Origin: Malus domestica
Lineage: Eukaryota; Streptophyta; Magnoliopsida; Rosales; Rosaceae
DNA: 64,000 bases
Assembly: GCF_042453785.1 (NCBI RefSeq)
Contig: NC_091665.1
Coordinates: 7,201,501 to 7,265,500 of the forward strand
Reading direction: 5' to 3'
The notes under the pieces were generated by a model. It made no database searches. It worked only from the letters and a program-made list of their open reading frames with translations, and was not told the origin of the DNA. Of this stretch, positions 55,833 through 64,000 are shown one piece after another. Position numbers and translations under genes: made by a program. Numbering within the stretch: the stretch's first letter is position 1; each line of letters opens with the position of its first letter.

Positions 55833-58800
55833 ATGGCTCACCTTCTCAACACCTCCTTCATCCCCACCTCCCAACCCCTCCGCCGTAACCCCACCTCCTC
55901 TGCGCCGGCACTCATTTCCGGGCGCCGGGGCAGGGCCCAAGTCCAGGCCAAGATCCGGGAGATCTTCATGCCGGCTCTCAGCTCCACCATGACTGAGGGC
56001 AAGATCGTCTCCTGGGTCAAGTCCGAGGGCGACAAGCTCTCCAAGGGCGAGAGCGTCGTCGTCGTCGAGTCCGATAAGGCTGACATGGACGTCGAGACCT
56101 TCTACGACGGTTACTTGGCTTCTATTATGGTCGAGGAGGGCGGCGTCGCAGCCGTCGGTTCGGCTATTGCTCTATTGGCCGAAACCGAGGACGAGATTGC
56201 CGAGGCCAAGACCAAGGCCAATTCTTCATCAGCAGCTCCAGCTCCAGCGGCACCAGCACCGCCCGCAACTGCTCCGGAGCCACAGCCGGAGAAAATTCCA
56301 GATAATGCGGGTCCCGCGGTGGTCCCTAAGGCTGCGGCAACCGTGGCTTCAACCCACCCGGCGTCAGAGGGAGGGAAGAGAATCGTGGCATCGCCGTATG
56401 CAAAGAAGCTTGCTAAGGACTTGAAGGTGGACTTGGGGTCAGTGGTGGGAAGTGGACCGCTGGGGAGGATTGTGGCTAAGGATGTTGAAGCTTTTGCTAC
56501 TCAGCCGACGGTGGCGGTGGCTGCTGAACCGAGTGTTGGAAAGTCAGCCGCTGCTGTGGCAGCGGAGGCAGGAATTGAGTTGGGATCGGTGGTGCCTTTT
56601 ACAACAATGCAGGGGGCAGTGAGTAGGAACATGCTTGAGAGTCTCTCTGTGCCCACTTTCAGAGTAGGATACACTATCACCACTGACGCGCTGGATGCCC
56701 TGTACAAAAAGGTAACTTCAAATTTTCGAGAAATATGCTTTCGGTATCATTTCACATTTTGCAAGAACAATGCTGAATTCTTATTTGGGTATCAAATTCA
56801 AATTCATTATTCATTTATCCGCAGCACCGAAAAGTTGCTTTTTAGGTAATTTCAATTCAACAATTTGGGTTGCTTAACCTGAGAATCCATAGTTTGTGTC
56901 ATCAAAATTGAGTCTCTGACTTGATAATTTGGCATTGTCCTAAAATCATAAAACGATTTCTTTTTCCATTTAAATGAAGAATATTGTAGTCTATAGTATG
57001 CGCTTGCTTCGTTAATAAGGTAGCATTTTATTCCCCACGTGAATGTGGCTTACTGGTCGAGAATTCTGAATCAGGACAGTAGATGTTGTAACGAGTAGAT
57101 GTTATGATTTATTTTTTCTAGATCAAGTCGAAGGGAGTGACCATGACAGCATTGCTTGCAAAGGCTACTGCACTTGCATTGGTCAAACATCCTGTTGTGA
57201 ACTCTGGCTGTAGAGATGGTAAGAGCTTTACATACAACAGCAGCATTAACATAGCGGTTGCTGTGGCAATCGACGGTGGATTGATTACGCCAGTGCTTCA
57301 GGATGCGGACAAGGTTTGTGCCCTTTTGTTTTCCATGCTTTATAGTAGTGGTTTCTTTTGTTTTGGGACGGTGGTTGGTGGTTCTGAGGCTCGAAGTTTT
57401 AATGGTTCAGGTTGACATATATACATTGTCAAGAAAGTGGAAGGAGTTAGTTGATAAGGCCAGGGCCAAGCAGCTACAACCTCATGAGTACAATACAGGT
57501 ACTATTATTACTTGCCTAAATGCTTAGTAACCACACAACATGTTGAGCAGAGAGGGCATGAGAGTGTTTGGTATATGTTCTAATACATTGTCATGCAGAA
57601 TGAAATGTGAAAATAGACGACCTTTGCATGTGAAGTTTTTAAAACTTGTATAAAATGCTTCAAAATTCATGATTATTCTTATCAATTTTAATAACTACTT
57701 TTTCGATCCAATACGAAAAAGTATGTTACTAAATTTGAAAGAAATAATCATATTGATCAAAAAGTAGTAACTAGATTTTTCGATCAATACGAAAAAGTAT
57801 GTTCATTTGGAGAAAAAACAGGGATTTATGTGCACTGACATTCTCTATGAACTTTTAATTATTTAGCTGAAGCTTGACAATTAATAGTTCAAATAATAGT
57901 TCAATTTATGCTTTATTGCGGTATGAAATTAAACACCAAAGCTGAATAATAGAATGAGAACAAGGTGATCATTGATCAGGCAGCCAGCGTCTGTTTTCCT
58001 CAAGCAACAATGCCTAAATAATTTGGTTGCCTATGCTCAGAGTTCTCATGTTCCCCATAACATGTACATAATTTAGTTGTCAGTTGGGTTCATTTTGTTT
58101 TCAAATAAGTACCATTTGAAAGTGTAATCCGGGCCAATATTTCAAAGCTTGGCAGAGGCTTCTCTTCTGTAACTGTGGAAAAGGCTGTGGCTAAATTCTT
58201 TTTTGTAATTGTAAATTGAGCGACTTTCCCTCTTCTGCTTTCCGTAAAACATGGTTTATATGAACACCAATCACAAGATATTACAACTTTCTGTACTGCG
58301 TGTAAAGTGCTTTACAAACAGGAAATGCTGGTTTGCTAAGTTGATTTGTTTCAGTGCTTCAACTCAATCTTGGCTCCTTGTCACAACTCTTGTTTGACTC
58401 TAAGATTGACCAAAAGCTTTAGCCATGCCATTAGAATTTTGTGTTGTATTGTCCTTCCTTTTTGTTCAGATCACCAATACAGTCAGAATGCATATTAGAG
58501 CAACAGTGTCTAGAATTTTATTAATGATGCAGTTTACAGTGCCTGTTCTCTCTGTCACCTTTGGACTGTGGCGCATTCGAAGGGTCTGGCCCTTATTTTT
58601 TAGCCTGCCTTATCATTAGGCTCACAGAACCTTACTGTGGTCGAGTACCTGAGTAGTATCTGTCTCTATTCTTATGCAATTCAGGGTTTCTGCCATTTTT
58701 CCTCCTAATTTTATTTTTTGAGTTTTGGTATATGTACTTTAATTGATGATTTCTGGGTTAGAATATTCTTATGATCCTAGATTTGGATTCTTCATGAGAG

Positions 58801-59419
58801 AAATAGTGGCATAATCGCTAATATTTATGCTAAGTGAAGGCAGTACAGAGCTTCTGAAGATTGCAGCCCTTGTTTTACAGTCTTTTACTGAAAATTTGAC
58901 ATTCAAAGTGCTCCATTTTTGTCTGATTTAAATGACTACCGTTTGCTGTTTTGTAGGTACATTCACTGTTTCTAATCTTGGGATGTTTGGTGTTGATCGG
59001 TTTGATGCTATTCTGCCACCTGGAACTGTAAGCGATTCATTTCATGTTTTTCTCATTCTTTATTTTCTGTTAGAGAGTGAAGGTGCATGTTTTATGCTGG
59101 TGGTTATTAATAATTGTGCGTTTCTGATTTCAACTTCTATAGGGTGCAATTATGGCTGTCGGATCATCTCAGCCAACTGTTGTGGCTACTAAGGATGGTC
59201 GTATTGGTAGGAAGAACCAAATGCAGGTAAGAAATAACGAAATATATACTTATTGGTGTGATACATAGAATGAAACTACAAATTCTAATTCTTGGAACAT
59301 GCAATTATTTACAGGTAAATGTTACTGCTGACCACCGCATAATTTATGGAGCTGATCTTGCTTCATTCTTGCAAACCTTGGCCAAGATTATTGAGGACCC
59401 CAAAGATCTTACCTTCTAG
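55833..59419 (+). CDS. EMB3003: Plastid pyruvate dehydrogenase E2 (dihydrolipoamide acetyltransferase)
   Basis: Six exons: 55833-56711, 57122-57313, 57411-57498, 58957-59027, 59143-59226 and 59315-59419. They give 472 residues. An N-terminal plastid transit peptide of about 35 residues precedes one lipoyl domain (FMPALSSTMTEGKIVSWVKS; lipoyl lysine in ESDKADMDVE near residue 82). An Ala/Pro linker follows, then a subunit-binding domain (VASPYAKKLAKDLKVDLGSV) and the acyltransferase domain ending NVTADHRIIYGADLA (catalytic His near 445). The enzyme passes acetyl groups from lipoate to CoA and supplies acetyl-CoA for fatty-acid synthesis in plastids. The DHRxxYG variant replaces the usual DHRxxDG and is a trait I recall in plastid E2s. 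Neighbour order suggests the At1g34430 (EMB3003) type; LTA2/PLE2 is the alternative. Confidence 0.92.
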
Positions 59420-60135
59420 TCTCTACATGCCTTGTCCCCAATTGATTCCAGCTTGGCTTTCAGAATGTCTGCGATTTGATCTTGTCAGGCATGCTTCTAC
59501 TGTTGCTTATCTTTTAGGTTTGACGGGAGGCTGGCTCAATTTTACGAAGAATAGGAAAATAATTTTGAATATAAATGCATAATGAGTTTTAGTTCTAGTT
59601 CGTCAAAGGTTCTGTCATAAAATCTTGCTGGCCGTTGTTTTTTTTTTTTTTTTTCGATCCTTTTCTTTTTTTTTAGGGTTGACTATTGCACGAAATTCGT
59701 TGTTGAGGTTGTAGCATATGGGTTGAGTGAAATCAAATTTGTAACTTTAAGCGTATTCATGACACAGAAGTATTGCTACTGAAATCCATTTCGAAAATGT
59801 TTTAGCTATTTTCAATAAATATTGCACTTGGCGCTCTGTTGGAAGCAGTAGTACAAGCAAGCATTGTTTTTTATGCAGGAAATTGCTGTTGTGCCAAGCT
59901 TTGGCTATCTTGTATAAGTGGTAAAGCTCAAAGACAATCTAGTTCAGTATGTAAATTTTCTACATTTTACATTACTTCTTATAGTTGCTCTATCTTCTAT
60001 GGCAAGATAAGCTTTAACTACACAAACATCGAACCACTGATATTCTACTCGTAGGAACTGACCAAAACTTCGGGTTCATCCCACTTATGCATGGAACTAG
60101 TATTTAACATCGAGTTTGAATCATGCCGTGTTACT
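59420..60135. other. Convergent 3' region between E2 and receptor-kinase genes
   Basis: Should contain both 3' untranslated regions and poly(A) sites. A poly(T) run lies at 59637-59654. No separate gene is recognised. Confidence 0.6.
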
Positions 60136-63098
60136 TTATCTTGCATTGAGGAGCATTCTAAGCACACTCTTCATTCTTGGCCTTGCTTCCGGTGATACAC
60201 TAACACAAGCGAGAGCAATTTTCAGGACTGCAAGCATCTGGCTTCGGACGGCAATTGATGTTCTGCTGATACTATAATCAAGAATGTGATCCCTTTTATC
60301 TTGCTGCGCTGAGTTACTCAAGACCCACTTGGCCAACTCAATGCCCTCGCTAACTGCTGGCTTTCCCGTCAGCAACTCCAGCAGAATGACCCCGAAGCTA
60401 TAGATATTGCCGGCCATTGTTACCCTCATAGTGTATGCATACTCTGCCACAGAACAGAGACAAGATATAGACATAATTGCTTTAAATCCAGCAAGTTACT
60501 GAAGAAATCACAGAATTGCTTACCTGGAGGAATGTAGCCAACAGAACCAGCAATAGTAGAAAGGCTTCCGGTGCTCTTTGACGGATCAGTCACCTTCAAG
60601 AGCTCAGCTTCTCCAATCAAAGGCTCCTTGAGGGACTTGAGCAAAATGCTTCGGCTTGACAGGTCAAGGAGGAGTATTGGACTTGGAGTGCACCCATGAA
60701 GAAAAGAAAGACCCTGCGCTACTCCGACTGCAATACTATATCTGCTCCCCCAATCCATGTCATCACCCGAGATACCATGAAGAGCATCAAAAAGGGTTCC
60801 TTTTGGAGCAAATTCATAGAACAGATAAGCACTGTCAACAGTCAAGACATAGGCCAGTGGATTCATGACATTGGAATTGCTTAGTTTTCCAAAGACCTCT
60901 AAATCTTTGGCGAACCTCTCGTGGCTGCCCAGTTGGAATATCTTGTCACTCAAGTTGAGCTTCTTGACAAAGTAGATTGCTCCAGACGGCATGATGGCTT
61001 TGTAGTAAGTTGAAAACCTAGTCTTCAGCACAATGTTTGATCGGTCAGAAACTACTTCCATCGCTCTAGTGAAAACGATGTTTGATCTATGAATACCATT
61101 TGCAGTCAAGAGATTTCCCTGGAGGACCTCGGGCACAGCAAGTTCTTCCCCTGTTTGAACTCGTTCATCATTAACCCTGTCATTCTGTCGCGATAGTGAT
61201 AAGGCAACAGTGGTGACAGCTCCAAAAGCAACCACAGCTGCTACAACTGCAAGAACAATTGTCACTGCATATGATTTTTTCTTCTCCGATTTGGGCAGAG
61301 TGCTTTTTGTTCTGTTAGTCACACCCTCGTTCCCACTTGTGTTGACCATGACCCAAGAACCGAAATCCGGAATTTCTCCAGAGAGCTCATTGTTAGAAAG
61401 TAACAACTGTGTCAAGGTTTTCATTCCAGTAAAAAAATCCGGTATCTTACCTGAGAATTTGTTATTTGAGAGATCCAGAATTTCTAAATTACTGAGCCTC
61501 GAAAGAGTTTCGGGAATAGGTCCTTGAAAAAGATTGCTGCTGAGATTCAAAGCAATCTGCAAAGACATCGGCATTCTTGGAATGTCACCACTTAAGTGAT
61601 TTTCTCCAAGTTGGAGTTCCATCAGAGAATCCATGAAGGCAATACTGGCGGGAATGGAACCGTTCAGCTTGTTGCCTTGTAAGTTCATGTTAGTAAGATT
61701 CTGCATGTTTGAAACTGAAGGAGGTATTGAACCTTTGAGAGAATTCCAGCTGATATTCAGAATGGACAACTTGGGCAGTTGAGTAATTTGAATTGGAATT
61801 CGACCACTCAAATTGTTAAATTGAAGTTTCAAGACCTGAAGATGGCTAAGGCTACCCAACTCCACCGGCAGAGCCCCAGACAGGTGATTCTGAGCCAAAT
61901 TCAGCAACGCCAAATTCTGGCAATCACCCAATTCAGGAGGAATTGATCCAGTTAAGTTATTGTTTTCCATCTCCAAGTAGGTCAACGTTTGATTTGTTGC
62001 ATTTGCTGTAGAAGGTATCTTCCCATCAAGAAAATTGCTTCCCAGTCTCAACCTGACCAAGCTCGGAGATAGAACTGGCGGTATCTGTCCCTCCAATCGA
62101 TTATTCGACAAATCCAGAGTATGCAGATTCCACGATGACAAGAGGTCCGATGGAATCGACCCACTCAATTTATTATAACTGAGGTCCAAGTTTTTCAGAT
62201 GCTCTGCAATGCCATCAGGAATTGAACCATTGAAATTGTTAGAATTTGCTGCAAATCTCCAGAGGCTGGTGATATTTGAAATGCTTTGTGGGATTCCGCC
62301 GGATAACTTATTGGCCGAAAGAATCAAAACCTCCAACTTGGCGAGCTCTCTGATTCCATCAGGAACACTCCCGGAAAGCTGATTTCCGCTAAGATCAAGC
62401 AGAGTCAAATTATGGTATCCCACAAGTTCAGCAGGAAAAGGACCATCAAACGTATTCATAGAAAGCTCAAGCTCCTCCAAAACCTTGAATTTTCCGAGAC
62501 GGGTCGGAACGGACCCAGTAAATTGGTTGAAGCTAAGGTTCAAGCTTCTGAGCCCGACCAACCCGTCCAACTCGGAGTCGATGCTTCCATGCAAGTTATT
62601 CCGAGCAAAGTCCAAAGCCTCCAACCCAGAAAACCCGACAAAATCGGGAAGACGACCCTCCAAATTGTTCATACTAAAATTGAGCAGCTTTAACCCGCCT
62701 AGCTTTCCACAATCCGAGATAAACCCAGGTGGGATTGTGGTCAGATGGTTGCCGGACACATCGAGAATCTGCAGAGACTGAATCCGACAAACGAGTGGCA
62801 GAAAGTCCGAGGAAGATAGAAAATGCCCGGACAGAGAAATCTGGATGACGGATGAATTGGTCGGGGGATTGCACCGAACTCCCGTCCACAAACATGGGTT
62901 TGGTTCTTTGTTGACGTCCCATGGAACAACTCTAGTAGGAGTGTTGAGGTTGTTGGAGAGATTGATCATGGCGGTTTTCTGGTTTGAGGAGAGTTGGGAG
63001 AAGACCGTAGGAAGAGGAAGGTAGCAGAACAAGGACAAGAAGAAATGGAAGTTGAAATACAGGACAAGGGAGGTGGTTTGGCGGCCATACCTGCTCAT
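60136..63098 (-). CDS. Leucine-rich-repeat receptor-like protein kinase, predicted pseudokinase
   Basis: Two exons (63098-60524, 60443-60136) give 960 residues. A signal peptide (hydrophobic YFNFHFFLSLFCYLPLPTVF) precedes an LRR cap with a Cys pair (PCLWTGVRC), then about 20 LRRs of LxxLxLSxNxLSGxIP type over residues 90-590. One transmembrane helix follows near 603-630 (AVTIVLAVVAAVVAFGAVTT), then a kinase-like domain from about 670 to the end. Catalytic motifs are degenerate. The ATP lysine may remain (IYFVKKL), but the HRDxKxxN region reads LLDLSSRS and DFG is replaced by GEAELLKV. This suggests binding or scaffolding rather than phosphorylation. The late-lobe motif YSFGVILLELLTGKPAV is normal. 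The ligand is unknown. At1g34420 is the likely Arabidopsis counterpart from memory. Confidence 0.9.
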
Positions 63099-63150
63099 TT
63101 TTGGGCTACAAAGGTTATTGTCTTTTTTGCACTTGTGTTTGGTTTTTTAT

Positions 63151-63158
63151 TATTTATA
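63151..63158 (-). promoter_or_regulatory. TATA box of the receptor-kinase gene
   Basis: TATAAATA on the minus strand, 53 bases before the ATG at 63098, which would leave a very short leader. TATATATA-like sequence near 63176-63183 is an alternative. Confidence 0.5.
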
Positions 63159-63205
63159 GATACAAGGGGAGATTTGTATATATAGTTTATGTGGTTTTCA
63201 GGTGG

Positions 63206-63208
<3 letters not shown>

Positions 63209-63237
<29 letters not shown>
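63209..63237. repeat. GA/CT microsatellite in the receptor-kinase promoter
   Basis: An uninterrupted (GA)n run of about 29 bases upstream of the TATA box. Such runs are often polymorphic and can bind GAGA-type factors in plants. Confidence 0.93.
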
Positions 63238-63238
<1 letters not shown>

Positions 63239-63240
<2 letters not shown>

Positions 63241-64000
63241 GCAGAGAGATGTCTGGTTGTGTTTGTGTTTGGGTTATGGGGTTTTAGAGGAACGGAAATG
63301 TTGTGGGGACGGGAAGAAGAGAAAATGTTTGGCGTGTTGGTTGGGAAGTGGAGTTGACTGGACTATTGACTAAGGGGTCTCTTCTCGCCAAGACAATTTT
63401 AGACCTCAGAGTAAATAAACGAGTGGCCTTTTCTCTAGCATCGGTAGCCTTAGTAAATTTCGGATTGATAATGAAGGTGGTTGCTGTCAAATAGACGAGT
63501 GGTCTCTTACCGAGTGATTTTTGAGTAGGGTTTTCTTGTTATGGGTACCAATACCATTGTTGTTAGTAAACCAGGGAATAATTATAGTATGTGAAAGTTT
63601 CTACCATGTGAGATTCAAGACATATACAAGGAGAAACTCTCGTTAGACTTGAATCTCACATGACCCATTTTGGTCGACATGAATGCAAGACTCCTAAGTT
63701 TCCTAAGTTTACATTGGCGTGATAAGAAAGTCCAACTTAAGAATTTCTTAGATGGTAAAACCCTGTAAAAGTTTATACCATGTGGACTGTGGACTAGAAA
63801 AACAAAGGTTGTTCAAAAACGCGTAAATGAAGACAAACAACAGAACAAGTTAGAAATACAGATGAGAATATGGGAAGGTGCTCAAAAAGATTCCACTAAA
63901 AAATCGTTTGTTTGCGGAGAATGTGATGAGGTTTCGATTCGATTGGTTAAGAGGGTCGTCGCCACTATAATATCAGCGCTCATGCCGTGAATCATCCGCC
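63239..64000. other. Intergenic region at the right edge
   Basis: No gene is recognised. GAAAGTTTCTACCATGTGAG near 63594 and its partial echo GTAAAAGTTTATACCATGTG near 63766, with AATCTCACATGA near 63652 in reverse, suggest fragments of a small repeat with inverted parts. Confidence 0.4.

Noticed and set aside
55624-55992. Frame overlapping the E2 start in another phase
   Set aside because: The E2 frame explains the region fully, with transit peptide and lipoyl domain; the overlap is a codon-bias shadow.

Overview
The window is nuclear DNA from a flowering plant. Genes are split by GT-AG introns, promoters are AT-rich, and the sequence is full of plant transposable elements: Ty3/gypsy-like and solo LTRs, a Cassandra solo LTR carrying a 5S rRNA-like core, an Au SINE, hAT and PIF/Harbinger derivatives, and DUF1985 debris. 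The repeat families and gene sequences most resemble Rosaceae of the apple/pear group. That assignment is an inference from remembered families, not a database match.

Layout. 1-5370 is a gypsy-type retrotransposon on the minus strand. It runs off the left edge, has a broken gag and has lost most of pol. 5450-6444 is a solo LTR. 8618-10048 is an intron-less GRAS regulator that resembles RAD1, a gene of arbuscular mycorrhiza. 10.2-28 kb is a nested transposon complex: a diverged hAT-like repeat pair, a candidate copia-like LTR holding a Cassandra solo LTR, and a hAT-like element (14020-26635) split by an 11.7-kb pol-less LTR element (14108-25846). The 11.7-kb element carries a decayed gag, an antisense ORF and tandem arrays with strikingly constant periods of 64, 95 and about 145 bp. 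A 2-kb solo LTR interrupts the 95-bp array. A DUF1985 pseudogene follows.

From 29 kb onward the window is gene-rich: a TMEM18 homologue (+), the FHA-PIN protein PS1 (+), the zinc-finger factor STOP1 (-), a plastid-type SAM methyltransferase of the YtqB/MnmM family (+), a 5'-3' exonuclease gene carrying two lesions (-), a plastid pyruvate dehydrogenase E2 (+), and a leucine-rich-repeat receptor kinase that looks catalytically dead (-). Six of these seven match, from memory, the Arabidopsis neighbourhood At1g34350-At1g34430, so this looks like an old conserved block. The genes do not form one pathway. They act in nuclear-envelope or membrane biology, meiosis, acid and aluminium tolerance, organellar RNA or DNA metabolism, plastid acetyl-CoA supply and cell-surface signalling.

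I found no convincing undescribed gene system. The most unusual material is the 11.7-kb element, with its register-perfect arrays, 34-bp palindromes, antisense ORF and an LTR cut at a motif that mimics its own terminus. The double-lesion exonuclease gene and the dead receptor kinase are also worth checking. All exon boundaries were deduced by eye from reading frame, splice sites and family resemblance.
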